Shown here piece by piece: positions 23,481 to 31,934 of a stretch of 64,000 nt of DNA; the stretch's first letter is position 1; every line of letters begins with the position of its first letter. The notes beneath the pieces were generated by a model, which was given only the letters and a program-made list of their open reading frames with translations, had not been told where the DNA came from and did not search any database. Source of the stretch: Bog-159 sp963785255 (lineage in GTDB: Bacteria > Acidobacteriota > Terriglobia > Bryobacterales > Bryobacteraceae); NCBI GenBank assembly GCA_963785255.1, contig CAWAUR010000013.1, positions 248,001 through 312,000 on the forward strand, in the 5' to 3' direction. The position numbers were made by a program, and so were the translations under genes.

Positions 23481-24878
23481 ATGCGTCGTTTTTCCGCCGC
23501 GATTTCCGCATTTGCCTTGATCGGCCTCACCGCACCGCCGGCGCTCCACGCCGCCAAAGAGCCTGGAGGTTTCACTGTCCCCATCGACTATTACAAGCTG
23601 CCCAACGGCCTGCGCGTGATTCTCTCGCCCGATCACACCGCGCCCACTGTCGTGGTGGCGGTCTATTATCGCATTGGCTTCCGCGTCGAGCCCAAGGACC
23701 GCACCGGTTTCGCGCACCTGTTCGAGCACATGATGTTTCAGGGCTCGCAAAACTTGGGCAAGATGGAATTCATCCGCCTGGTGCAGCAGAATGGCGGCGT
23801 GCTGAACGGCTCCACGCGCTTCGATTTCACCAACTATTTCGAACTGCTGCCTTCCAACAAGCTCGAGACGGCGCTGTGGGCCGAGGCCGACCGCATGAAG
23901 GGCTTGGCCATCACGGAAGAGAATCTGAAAAATCAGCAGGGCGTGGTATCGAACGAAGTGAAGGTCAACGTGCTGAACCAGCCCTACGGCGGATTTCCCT
24001 GGCTGTGGATGCCGCAATACGCCAACACGAACTGGTACAACTCGCACAATTTTTACGGCGAACTGAAAGACATCGAGGCCGCCACCCTTACCGACGTGCA
24101 GGCGTTCTTCAAGACGTACTACGCGCCGAACAACGCGGCCCTGGCGATCGTGGGCGATTTCGATCCGGCGGAAGCACGCAAGATGGTGGCAAAGTATTTC
24201 GACGGCATCGCACCCGCCAAGCTGCCGCCGACGCCCGATCTGACTGAGCCGCGCCAGGAAAAGGAAAAAACCGCCACTCAGAAGGACGCGTTGGCAAATC
24301 GGCCGGCGTTGGCCTTCGCGTATCATATGCCGCCGCGCAATTCGCCGGAATACTTCGCCATGGGATTGCTCGACCAGATGCTGGTCGAGGGCGATGACAG
24401 CTTGCTCTATCAGGAGCTGGTGAAGAAACGCGGCTACACCGGCGGCGTCTCCGGGGCGATCAACGAATTGGGCAATATGTTCGATTACGACGGTCCGATG
24501 CTGTGGGACGTATCGCTGTTTCACGATGCCACCGTCAAGCCGGAGCAGATTATGGCGGCCGTGGATACCGTGATCGAAGGCGTGCAATCGAAGCTGGTGG
24601 ACCAGAGCCTGCTCGACCGCAGCGTCACCAAGTTGCGCTCGAGCCTTTACGATACGTTGGCGCAATTCGGAGGGTTCGGCCGCGCCGACTTGATGGCCAG
24701 CTATGCGCTGTTCGACGACGACCCCGCCAAGATCGATTCTCTGGAAGCGGAGTTTCACAAAGTGACGCCGCTATTGATCGAGCGCACCGCGCGCGAATAT
24801 CTGCGCAAAGGCAATCGCACGGTGTTGCTGATCGAACCCGGCGCCCCCGCGCATGCCCACCCGGAGGCATCCAAATGA
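23481..24878 (+). CDS. M16 family zinc peptidase (catalytic subunit)
   Basis: The 465-residue protein has a signal peptide (about residues 1-24, cut near LHAAKE) and the inverted zinc motif HLFEH (His79, Glu82, His83). A downstream acidic region in an NEVKVN context is suitable for the third ligand. M16 proteins are clamshell peptidases that cut short unfolded peptides, here in the periplasm. Strong AGGGGAG lies upstream. It overlaps the second M16 gene as ATGA, an arrangement seen in bacterial heterodimeric M16 enzymes. Confidence 0.9.
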   Translation: MRRFSAAISAFALIGLTAPPALHAAKEPGGFTVPIDYYKLPNGLRVILSPDHTAPTVVVAVYYRIGFRVEPKDRTGFAHLFEHMMFQGSQNLGKMEFIRLVQQNGGVLNGSTRFDFTNYFELLPSNKLETALWAEADRMKGLAITEENLKNQQGVVSNEVKVNVLNQPYGGFPWLWMPQYANTNWYNSHNFYGELKDIEAATLTDVQAFFKTYYAPNNAALAIVGDFDPAEARKMVAKYFDGIAPAKLPPTPDLTEPRQEKEKTATQKDALANRPALAFAYHMPPRNSPEYFAMGLLDQMLVEGDDSLLYQELVKKRGYTGGVSGAINELGNMFDYDGPMLWDVSLFHDATVKPEQIMAAVDTVIEGVQSKLVDQSLLDRSVTKLRSSLYDTLAQFGGFGRADLMASYALFDDDPAKIDSLEAEFHKVTPLLIERTAREYLRKGNRTVLLIEPGAPAHAHPEASK

Positions 24879-26254
24879 AGCTGTTGTGGAGCGTGATTAT
24901 GCTTTCCGCCCTATCGAGTGAAGGATTCGCCGGTCCTAAGGAGACGCCGCCACAAGGGCCGCCGCCTAAGCCTTTCCATTTGCCGGCCACTACCGATTTC
25001 ACCTTGCCGAACGGTATGCAGGTGACCATTGTTCCTTACGGCGCGGTGCCGAAGGTTGCCATCCGCGCGTTCGTGGCCGCGGGCGCCATCGATGAATCGG
25101 CGAATCAGGTGTGGCTCTCGAAGCTGAATGCCGACTTGATGAAAGAAGGCACGCGCACGCGTTCCGCCGAGCAGGTGGCCCGCGAAGCCGCCGAAATGGG
25201 AGGCCAGCTTGAAATCGATTCGGGCTCCGATTTCACGTCTGTGGGTGGCGTGGTGCTGTCCGATTTCGGTCCGAAATTCGTGGCGTTGCTGGCCGACGTA
25301 CTGATGGCGCCGTCGCTGCCCGATTCGGAAATCTCGAGGCTGAAGGCGGACTTAGTGCGCGAACTCTCGATCGACAAATCGGAGCCCGGAACGCTGGCCC
25401 GCGAAAGCTTTCTGAAGACGCTGTTCCCGGATCATCCCTACGGACGCACGTTCCCCTCCGAGAGCGAATTGAAAGCCTACACTGTGCAGGACGTGCGCAC
25501 TTTCTACCGGAACAACTTCGATGCCGCACGCACGCATTTGTATATCGCCGGTAAGTTGGAAGGCGATTTGCGACACGCCATCGAAGAGGCGTTCGGCGGC
25601 TGGGCAAAGGGATCGGCCGAGCCGGATCTGCCAGCGCACCCGGTGAGCGCGCGCTCGTTTCATTTGATCGACCGGCCGGGCGCGGCGCAATCGAACGTGT
25701 TGCTCGGACTCCCGGTGGCCAACCCATCGAGCGCGGATTACATCAAGCTGGATGTGATGAACACATTGCTGGGCGGCTCGTTTGCTTCGCGCATCACCAG
25801 CAATATTCGCGAGCAGAAGGGATACACTTATTCGCCGTTCAGCCAGATTTCGACGCGCCGGCATGTCGCCTATTGGCTGCAATCCGCAGACGTGACCACG
25901 GCCGTCACAGGGCCGTCGCTGAAAGAGATTTTCTTCGAGATCGACCGCCTGCGCAAAGATCCGCCGTCCGCCGAGGAGTTGAAGGGCATTCAGAACTATC
26001 TGGCGGGTTTGTTTGTTTTGCGGAATACGATCAGCCCGGACGCCATCATCGCGCAGTTGCATTTTGTGGATTCCCAGGGGCTGGACCGCTCCTACTTATC
26101 CGACTATGTGCGGAAAGTCATGGCAGTAACTCCGGCCGACATACAAGGCATGGCGGAGACTTACATCGTGCCGTCGAAGATGACCATCGTCGTGGTGGGT
26201 GACAAATCCAAGATCGCGGATCAGATTGCACCGTATCAGACAGCCTCACAATAG
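24875..26254 (+). CDS. M16 family protein, non-catalytic partner
   Basis: From ATG 24875 the protein has 459 residues with a signal peptide (about 1-19). It has the M16 fold pattern (FTLPNGMQVTIVPYGAVPKVAI; GLPVANPSSADYIKLDVMNTLLGGSF; SRITSNIREQKGYTYSP), but where the zinc motif should be it reads NQVWLSKLNADL, with no HxxEH. The Arg/Tyr pair in the C-terminal half (REQKGYTYSP) that contacts substrate in M16B partners is kept. It probably forms a heterodimer with the upstream enzyme. An ATG at 24503 in the same frame lies inside the first gene and is not used. Confidence 0.9.
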   Translation: MKLLWSVIMLSALSSEGFAGPKETPPQGPPPKPFHLPATTDFTLPNGMQVTIVPYGAVPKVAIRAFVAAGAIDESANQVWLSKLNADLMKEGTRTRSAEQVAREAAEMGGQLEIDSGSDFTSVGGVVLSDFGPKFVALLADVLMAPSLPDSEISRLKADLVRELSIDKSEPGTLARESFLKTLFPDHPYGRTFPSESELKAYTVQDVRTFYRNNFDAARTHLYIAGKLEGDLRHAIEEAFGGWAKGSAEPDLPAHPVSARSFHLIDRPGAAQSNVLLGLPVANPSSADYIKLDVMNTLLGGSFASRITSNIREQKGYTYSPFSQISTRRHVAYWLQSADVTTAVTGPSLKEIFFEIDRLRKDPPSAEELKGIQNYLAGLFVLRNTISPDAIIAQLHFVDSQGLDRSYLSDYVRKVMAVTPADIQGMAETYIVPSKMTIVVVGDKSKIADQIAPYQTASQ

Positions 26255-26444
26255 CGCAGTTCAAACGTTGCGAATCTCGCCGGCGCGGGCGGGAGACCGG
26301 CCGGGCCAGTATGGCGTAGGCTTCCGGCCAGAGGTCTATGTCGAGGTGGCCTGTCAGGGTTCCCTACCACGAGACTGTTACCCAATGCCCCGCACCGTCC
26401 GAGAGCTGGCGGAAGAGTCTCGGGTGCTTAGCTGTTCTGGGGAA
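26255..26444. other. Intergenic stretch without a recognised gene
   Basis: An open frame crosses this stretch from the end of the M16 gene, but its translation matches no family and has no ribosome site. I see no tRNA or terminator with a T-tract. The family B element follows at 26445. Confidence 0.5.
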
Positions 26445-26525
26445 ACCGCTCCCTGACGGTCGCGGCTCGGTTAAAGCCGTGTCGATTTCCTAGGATCTAC
26501 AGAGCCGCGACCGTCAGGGAGCGGT
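26445..26525. repeat. Palindromic repeat (family B)
   Basis: ACCGCTCCCTGACGGTCGCG at the left end is the exact inverse of CGCGACCGTCAGGGAGCGGT at the right end: 20-base perfect arms, followed inward by a further GCTC/GAGC pairing. The loop of about 35 bases holds no gene. Confidence 0.9.
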
Positions 26526-26608
26526 CACTCGGCTCAGAATCCCCGAAACGGTTCAGTACGCGGAGCCTCGCGGCCCAAAACGATTGGAGCAAAAGCTGAT
26601 AAAATCGG

Positions 26609-27562
26609 ATGCAGATGTCCCAAACGCCCGTCTTGGACGCGAAAACCGCGCGCGATATGCGCTTCGCGATGCGTCTCTCGCTGGCGTTCGGCTTCCTGAT
26701 GTTAGTCGGGAAGACCACGGCCTATTGGATCACGGGATCGGCGGCGATTCTCTCAGACGCATCGGAATCCGTCGTGCACCTGGTCGCTGTGGTGTTCGCA
26801 TGGTTCAGCCTGTGGCTGAGCTTGAAGCCGGCAAATTCGCGATATCTTTACGGCTTCGAGCGAATCACGTTCTTTTCCGCGGGCTTCGAAGGCGCCATGA
26901 TCGTGCTGGCGGCGCTGTTCATCATCGGCGCGACGATTCGCAAGTGGATGACCGGTCTGGAACTGGCGCACGTCGGCGCGGGCACGCTGTTCACGCTTCT
27001 AACTGCGGCCGTGAATGCCGCGTTGGGCTGGTATCTGGTGCGTACCGGCAAGCGGACCCGATCTCTCATTTTGGAGGCCGACGGGAAGCATGTTCTGACC
27101 GACAGTTGGACCAGTGCGGGCGTGGTGGCCGGGCTGGCGCTGGTGATGTGGACCGGATGGAAGCCATGGGACGCCATCTGCGCGCTGGCGGTGGCCGCAA
27201 ATATTCTGTGGTCGGGCGGGCAGTTGATTTGGCGGTCGGTCACCGGTTTGCTGGATACGGCCGATCCGCGCACCGGCAACTTGTTGCGGCAAAGGCTGGA
27301 CACATTGTGCGCGGAATTGGGCATTCAGTATCACGGGGTGAGGTTCCGCAGCACGGGGCATCGACTGCTTGTCGAGGTGCATTTGCTGTTCGACGGTTCG
27401 GAGACAGTCGCGCAGGCGCACCGCCTGGCGACACTGCTGGAAGAGCGTCTGCCGGAGACGCTGGACCAGCCCGCCGAGGTGATCACGCATCTGGAGGCGC
27501 AGGACGATCATGAAGCTGTCCACCGGGCTACACATTACATGGGGAAGCCAGAAGTGAAGTAG
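26609..27562 (+). CDS. Cation diffusion facilitator family transporter
   Basis: The 317-residue protein has about six membrane helices. It shows SDASESVVH in helix 2 and HVLTDSW in helix 5, the two acidic/His pairs of the CDF metal site, and a cytoplasmic C-terminal domain (about residues 220-300) with HRLLVEVHLLFDG. It exports divalent metals such as Zn, Fe or Mn in exchange for protons. The metal cannot be read from sequence. Two in-frame ATGs are close together (26609 and 26615). The stop TAG is the start of the following repeat. Confidence 0.9.
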   Translation: MQMSQTPVLDAKTARDMRFAMRLSLAFGFLMLVGKTTAYWITGSAAILSDASESVVHLVAVVFAWFSLWLSLKPANSRYLYGFERITFFSAGFEGAMIVLAALFIIGATIRKWMTGLELAHVGAGTLFTLLTAAVNAALGWYLVRTGKRTRSLILEADGKHVLTDSWTSAGVVAGLALVMWTGWKPWDAICALAVAANILWSGGQLIWRSVTGLLDTADPRTGNLLRQRLDTLCAELGIQYHGVRFRSTGHRLLVEVHLLFDGSETVAQAHRLATLLEERLPETLDQPAEVITHLEAQDDHEAVHRATHYMGKPEVK

Positions 27563-27650
27563 GACAGGCCTCCTGGCCTGTCCCTCGGCGGCCTTCGATC
27601 GCCGAAGAGCGGGCCTACGAGGCCCGCGCAGGCTACGAGCCTGCCCCACA
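27560..27650. repeat. Composite family A repeat starting TAGGACAGGCC
   Basis: A TAGGACAGGCC hairpin at the left is joined to GGGCCTACGAGGCCC and GGCTACGAGCCTGCCCCAC at the right. TAG at 27560-27562 is the stop codon of the CDF gene. Confidence 0.85.
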
Positions 27651-27734
27651 ATTTGCGCTAACACATCGGGCATGCGGACAGACTCGAGTATCTCGATGGG
27701 CGTGCCGGGCGCGGCCCGCAGCACGTTAATTAAG

Positions 27735-28187
27735 TTAGCGATCCTGGTTTTCCGCGAGGACTTGGCGGGCTTGGTCGACATAGGAAGCCGCCACTAACAG
27801 ACGGAACCCGCCGCCGGCCACGGTATCGTCTTCCAAGAACGCCGGCAGGGCAGCCGATTGTAGCTTAGCGCGCGCGGCCTTGGCCTCCTCGCGCGAATTG
27901 AAGACGGCTGCCGCGGCCAAGTCTTCGTCGGCTTCGGCGTCCACTTCCTCAACGGCGGCATCGTCCAACGGGTGGATGGGTCCCCGCACTAACGGCTCGG
28001 GTTCTTCGGGCACGGCCGCGGGCGGAACGGGGCGGCGCGCGCCGGGCGGCGACAAACCACGCCGCGCCATTTCCGCGTCATAACATTGGCGCGCCAAGTC
28101 GTTCAGTTCGGTTCTAACCAACGATCGCAATTCCTCGTCGGGCATCTCGGCGTATAAGTGCTTGAAGTCTTCGGCGCTGAACTTCAT
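27735..28187 (-). CDS. DUF2007-like protein
   Basis: From ATG 28187 the protein has 150 residues. It has an N-terminal helical segment (KFSAEDFKHLYAEMPDEEL), a Pro/Glu-rich linker (about 60-90) and a C-terminal ferredoxin-like domain (about 95-150) with VFNSREEAKAARAKLQSA and GGFRLLVAASYVDQARQVL, which resembles DUF2007 (a putative signal-transducing domain). The open frame extends 16 codons upstream with no family sequence. It is a single gene with no partner. Confidence 0.65.
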   Translation of the reverse strand: MKFSAEDFKHLYAEMPDEELRSLVRTELNDLARQCYDAEMARRGLSPPGARRPVPPAAVPEEPEPLVRGPIHPLDDAAVEEVDAEADEDLAAAAVFNSREEAKAARAKLQSAALPAFLEDDTVAGGGFRLLVAASYVDQARQVLAENQDR

Positions 28188-28283
28188 CCATCCTCCGTCA
28201 GACCCGGTATTATAGCGCTTCGCGGTAACTTGCACGCCGGACCGCCTGCCGCCTGCTAGAATGATGCGCTAAAGTAACCAGCC

Positions 28284-29300
28284 ATGTCACGTGCCCCGGC
28301 CAAAGCGCTGCCCGCCGCCATGCTCTGCGAGATGTTCATGCGCCAGAGCCCCGGATGTGCCTGGCTGCTGAGCCGGAATGGAGTCTTCCACGAGATCTAC
28401 GGCGACGCGGTGCGCCTGTTCGGCCGGGGCGCCAATGGGAACGAACATAATTTCATCGAGCAATGCGATTCGCCCGCCCGCGCGTCGTGGACTGCCCGTC
28501 TGGCGCGGGTTTTCGCCGGAGAGACGATCGTGGCCGAGGCGCGCTTCGGCGGGGAGCATCGGGTATTCTCGATTACTCTATTTCCGGTGCGCACGGCGGA
28601 AGGCGAAGTGGCTTTTGCGGGAGGCATCGCCCACGAGGCGCCCGAGGCCGGTCAGGTGCTGCGCGCGCTCGAAACTCTGGAGAACGGTCGCGCGCGGCTT
28701 TCCGTACTGCTGCACGACCGCATTGCGCAGGACTTGAGCGCGGCAGGTTTGCAACTGGACCTGTTGCGTATGGACCTGACGGGCGTTGCCGCTATGGTGG
28801 TCTCGCCGCGCGTGGATGAGATTCAGACAACCTTGGGAGCGATTATTGAGCTGGTCCGCGAGCTCAACCGCGAACTGAATCCGGGGGTCGCCGAGCGCGT
28901 GGGATTGCGCGCGGCTCTCGAGCAACTGGCGGGGCGCCTGCGCGACGGTTTCAAGGGCAATGTCCGTGTGCTGGCGAATGCCACGGCGCAGCCGCCTCCG
29001 CAGGCCGCGGCGGCCATGTATCGCATTGCACAAGAGGCGTCTTCACAGGCGGCGCGGCGCGCAGGTTGCTCTGTGATTGAGATCTTGCTAAAGTCATTGC
29101 GGAGTGGGCCCGCATTAGAGATCCGGGATAATGCGCCGATTTCCCAGGAAACCGAAGGGGATTTCCGGACCGGAGCGTTAGAGGTAATGATGATGCGCTA
29201 TTTCGCGGACCGCGCCGGCATCGAGTTGCAGATCGAAAGGGCGCCGGACAAGGGAACCATGGTACGGGCGCTTTGCCGGGCGGAAAGGCCCGCAAGCTAA
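28284..29300 (+). CDS. Histidine-kinase-like protein with degenerate ATPase module
   Basis: The 338-residue protein has an N-terminal PAS-like domain (about residues 15-115), then a HisKA_3-type helix pair with LLHDRIAQDLSAAGLQL, where His144 is the expected phospho-acceptor. The C-terminal third looks like a HATPase domain but lacks key boxes: the N-box Asn is replaced in EASSQAARRA, DDGxG is replaced by IRDNAPISQ, and no GxGL motif is present. It probably cannot bind ATP normally. A response regulator follows 56 bases downstream, so it may act as a non-catalytic sensor or phosphatase. Confidence 0.75.
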   Translation: MSRAPAKALPAAMLCEMFMRQSPGCAWLLSRNGVFHEIYGDAVRLFGRGANGNEHNFIEQCDSPARASWTARLARVFAGETIVAEARFGGEHRVFSITLFPVRTAEGEVAFAGGIAHEAPEAGQVLRALETLENGRARLSVLLHDRIAQDLSAAGLQLDLLRMDLTGVAAMVVSPRVDEIQTTLGAIIELVRELNRELNPGVAERVGLRAALEQLAGRLRDGFKGNVRVLANATAQPPPQAAAAMYRIAQEASSQAARRAGCSVIEILLKSLRSGPALEIRDNAPISQETEGDFRTGALEVMMMRYFADRAGIELQIERAPDKGTMVRALCRAERPAS

Positions 29301-29356
29301 ACCCGTGTTAGACGTCCTGGCGGAGCTGGTGGTGTCCGGGAGGGGAGGCTGAGGCT

Positions 29357-30037
29357 ATGGCATACGATGTTCTCCTGGTGGACGATCACAGAATGATGCG
29401 CGATGGCCTGCGCGCGATTTTGGAGCGTACCGCCGAATTCCGGGTCGCCGGGGAGGCCTCCAACGGCACGGAGGCGGTGCAATTCTGCAAGAAGTCGCGG
29501 CCCGACCTGGTGGTGATGGATATCGGACTGCCCGGGTTGAACGGCATCGAAGCGACCGCCGAGATCGTGCGCCACTCGCCGCAAACCCGTGTCGTGGTTC
29601 TCTCCATTTACGACGATGAGAATTCGGTGATCAGCGCTATCCGCTCGGGCGCGCGGGGCTTCGTGCTGAAGCGGGCGTCCTCGGCGGACCTGATCGACGC
29701 ACTGCGCGCGGTGGCCCGCGGCGGATCGTATCTCAGTTCCCAGGTTTCCGATAGCTTGTTGACCCGCATTCAAAACGGCGATCTGCGGACGACCACCAGT
29801 CAGGCGCCTTTAAACACCTTGTCGCCGCGCGAATTGCAGGTACTGCGCCTGGTCGCCGAGGGCAAGACCAGCAAGGATATCGCGGTGTTGCTCGATTTAG
29901 GTTTGCAGACGGTCCGCGGATATCGCAAGATGCTGATGAAGAAACTGGGAGTCAACAACGTGGCGGGCGTTACCCACATGGCGCTGGCGGCCGGCCTGAT
30001 GCACTGGAATAAACCCGATGCAAACTCCCTGGGGTGA
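29357..30037 (+). CDS. NarL/FixJ-type response regulator
   Basis: The 226-residue protein has a receiver domain with acidic pocket DD at residues 9-10, phospho-acceptor Asp55 in VVMDIGLPG and Lys105-region FVLKRA, followed by a LuxR-type HTH (about 148-212) with LSPRELQVLRLVAEGKTSKDIA. It is a DNA-binding transcription factor. It lies directly after a kinase-like gene and overlaps the amidohydrolase gene by 20 bases. Confidence 0.9.
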   Translation: MAYDVLLVDDHRMMRDGLRAILERTAEFRVAGEASNGTEAVQFCKKSRPDLVVMDIGLPGLNGIEATAEIVRHSPQTRVVVLSIYDDENSVISAIRSGARGFVLKRASSADLIDALRAVARGGSYLSSQVSDSLLTRIQNGDLRTTTSQAPLNTLSPRELQVLRLVAEGKTSKDIAVLLDLGLQTVRGYRKMLMKKLGVNNVAGVTHMALAAGLMHWNKPDANSLG

Positions 30038-30944
30038 TTTCGCCGTCTGTGACGCGCACGTTCATTTTTTCTCGCCCGCGTTTTTCGCGGCGTTAGCCGC
30101 ACAGGCCGGGAGAACCGTGGAAGAACTGGGACGCGCGCTCGAATGGCGCATGCCATCTTCCGTCGAAGAACTGGCCGCCGCCTGGATACGGGAACTGGAC
30201 GAGTACAGCGTGACAAAGGCCGCGCTGATCGCCAGTATTCCGGGCGATGAAGATTCGGTGGCGGCTGCCGTCGAACTCTATCCGGAGCGGTTTTGGGGCT
30301 ACTTCATGGCCAATCCGCTGGCGCCGGATGGCGTGGCGCGCGTGCAAAATGCATTGACGGCGGGAGTTCTGCGCGGCGTGTGTTTATTTCCGGCCATGCA
30401 TCGCTACTCGCTGGCGGACGCGCGCGTGCGGCCGGTCTTTGAAGCGGCTGCCGCGCATCCGGGTACGGTGGTCTTTGCGCATTGCGGCGTGCTGACGGTG
30501 GGCGTGCGGCGGAAGCTGGGATGGCCTTCGCTCTACGACATGCGCTTTTCGAATCCCATCGATTTGCATGCCATCGCGCTGGAGTTTCCCGGCGTGAATT
30601 TTGTGATCCCACATTTCGGCGCGGGTTATTTCCGTGAGACGCTGATGCTTTGCGATCTGTGCCCGAATGTCTATCTGGACACCTCGAGCAGCAACAGTTG
30701 GGTGCGCTATCAGGTGGAGCGGCTGGATCTGCAGGGTGTGTTACGCAAGGCGCTGGAGGTGGTGGGACCGGACCGGCTCTTGTTCGGCTCCGACTCTTCT
30801 TACTTTCCGCGCGGGTGGCACGCGCAGATCTTTCAGACGCAGGTACAGGCGCTGTGTGACTTGGAGATTGCGGCGGATCATGCGGGCATGATTGTGGGCG
30901 GTAACCTGCGGCGCCTGCTGGATGGCGCGCATAGCACGCGGTAG
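30018..30944 (+). CDS. Amidohydrolase-2 family metal-dependent hydrolase
   Basis: The 308-residue protein has the TIM-barrel amidohydrolase pattern: DAHVHFF near the N-terminus, AHCG in mid-protein (about 154-157), IPHFGAGYFRE, and GSDSSYFPRG near the C-terminus, which supply the usual His and Asp metal ligands. Members decarboxylate or hydrolyse small organic acids; the substrate here is unknown. ATG 30018 lies within the regulator gene, so the two are probably cotranscribed. Confidence 0.85.
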   Translation: MQTPWGDFAVCDAHVHFFSPAFFAALAAQAGRTVEELGRALEWRMPSSVEELAAAWIRELDEYSVTKAALIASIPGDEDSVAAAVELYPERFWGYFMANPLAPDGVARVQNALTAGVLRGVCLFPAMHRYSLADARVRPVFEAAAAHPGTVVFAHCGVLTVGVRRKLGWPSLYDMRFSNPIDLHAIALEFPGVNFVIPHFGAGYFRETLMLCDLCPNVYLDTSSSNSWVRYQVERLDLQGVLRKALEVVGPDRLLFGSDSSYFPRGWHAQIFQTQVQALCDLEIAADHAGMIVGGNLRRLLDGAHSTR

Positions 30945-30999
30945 GGCCGATGCGCCGGAGACTGTCGACGACATTGCGCCGCGGACTTGCCCGGTTGGT

Positions 31000-31215
31000 T
31001 CACCCCAAAATTCGGCGCAAGCAAGGGCGAAAGCCGGCTGCGGTGGCCGCGGCAGCGCTGGAATAGTAGCGGACATTCTCTTCCCTGGCGGTGCGCGCCG
31101 CACAGATCGGCCGGCAGTGGATTTTGCGGGTGACGATGGCGTTGAAGAATTTGCCATCGAAGCGCGCGTCGCGGGAGAGGCGGGCGTGAGAGCAGACCTG
31201 GCGGCCGAGTTGCAT
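31000..31215 (-). pseudogene. Remnant of an Ada/AlkA-type DNA-repair protein (N-terminal metal domain)
   Basis: The frame from 31215 encodes about 71 residues resembling the Ada N-terminal zinc domain: RDARFDGKFFNAI, CRPICAARTAREENVRYY, and AAGFRPCLRR. In intact members the last motif continues with a fourth Cys (FRPCxRC). Here it is Arg, and a stop follows after three residues. The DNA-glycosylase or methyltransferase part is missing. I read this as a truncated, decayed gene. It lies between the amidohydrolase gene and a tRNA gene, a typical site of deletion. Confidence 0.65.
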
Positions 31216-31303
31216 TTCCACCACTCATGATAGCGGCTGGTCGGCAGGGCGGTCGTACGACGGTGTTTTGCAAATGGCCGGGAGATGGTAAGATTGAGGA
31301 AAC

Positions 31304-31393
31304 GGTGAGGTGCGAGAGCGGTTGAATCGGGCGGTCTCGAAAACCGTTGAACCTTTACGGGTTCCGTGGGTTCGAATCCCACCCTCACCGCCA
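31304..31393 (+). tRNA. tRNA-Ser(CGA) with encoded CCA
   Basis: Acceptor arms GGTGAGG (31304-31310) and CCTCACC (31383-31389) pair perfectly. The anticodon stem is GCGGT/ACCGT with loop CTCGAAA and anticodon CGA at 31338-31340. A long variable arm (about 31348-31366) and T-arm GTGGG-TTCGAAT-CCCAC complete the class II structure. G is the discriminator and CCA follows at 31391-31393. Confidence 0.95.
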
Positions 31394-31438
31394 TCTAGAA
31401 TCGATAAATTGCGAATAGGCAGCTCACGTTGGGTGTAA

Positions 31439-31639
31439 CTAGTCCAAAGAACTGTCATTATCGCTGGCGCGAACAAGCGACAGATTTACTCCCATGGCCT
31501 TAACGGACTTCGGAAGCGTCGACAGGAGTAGATCGCTGCGCTTTTCCAGGCGGGAGACACTGTCCTGGCTAATGCCGAGGGTCTTGGCCATGCGGGCCTG
31601 GGTTAATTCTCGGGTGTGGCGGAGTTCACGCAAAGTCAT
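31439..31639 (-). CDS. XRE-family HTH protein, probable antitoxin remnant
   Basis: The 66-residue protein has an XRE helix-turn-helix (about residues 12-34: LTQARMAKTLGISQDSVSRLEKR) and a short C-terminal tail. It resembles HigA-type antitoxins paired with RelE-like toxins. In that family a longer N-terminus ending AEEMTLRELR is usual. Here the codons upstream of ATG 31639 still read AAGLLAEE in frame, but no ATG start is present before the toxin stop, and the C-terminus is short. It may be a truncated antitoxin that still binds DNA. Confidence 0.6.
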   Translation of the reverse strand: MTLRELRHTRELTQARMAKTLGISQDSVSRLEKRSDLLLSTLPKSVKAMGVNLSLVRASDNDSSLD

Positions 31640-31677
31640 TTCCTCGGCAAGCAGCCCAGCAGCTGGTGTTGTCGGTG

Positions 31678-31860
31678 TTATGCGCTTTTGACCCGGCTCA
31701 GGTGCACATCGAATCGCTCGTCCTTACGGATCAGTTCCCGGTAGAAACGTTTCTCGCTGTGACCTGATTCCTGCATGTTCGCGTGGCGTAAGCCTTTCAA
31801 CGTGTCAACGCGCGGCCGCCCCAGTTGGACCGAACCCCTGGAGGAGGCGCGATGACGCAC
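31678..31860 (-). pseudogene. Broken RelE/HigB-like toxin
   Basis: The 60-codon frame reads QLGRPRVDTLKGLRHANMQE and then SEKRFYRELIRKDERFDVHL. In RelE/HigB-type toxins these segments are separated by about 30 residues forming the catalytic beta strands (GVWRVAF-type), which are absent here. The N-terminal half is also gone, and just upstream another frame reads RLLQGFGP, as expected before LGRP, implying a frameshift. It lies upstream of the XRE gene in the usual toxin-antitoxin order. The toxin is almost certainly inactive. Confidence 0.65.
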
Positions 31861-31934
31861 GCTACCTTAGGACACAGCCAGTACATGACAGGCTAAAATC
31901 GCTGCATGCTAAGTTTGTCCGTGGGAGCGCCAGG

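Noticed and set aside
23448..24758. Long minus-strand frame opposite the M16 peptidase
   Set aside because: It is a GC-rich shadow frame; the plus strand has the HxxEH enzyme with a ribosome site.
24503..24874. Upstream extension of the second M16 gene
   Set aside because: It lies within the first M16 gene in another frame; the coupled ATG at 24875 followed by a signal peptide is better.
26199..26456. Plus-strand frame after the second M16 gene
   Set aside because: No ribosome site, no recognised domain, and it runs into a family B repeat.
31225..31476. Minus-strand frame containing a GGEGGIRTHGT-like stretch
   Set aside because: It is antisense to tRNA-Ser(CGA); this peptide is a well-known false protein produced by tRNA genes.
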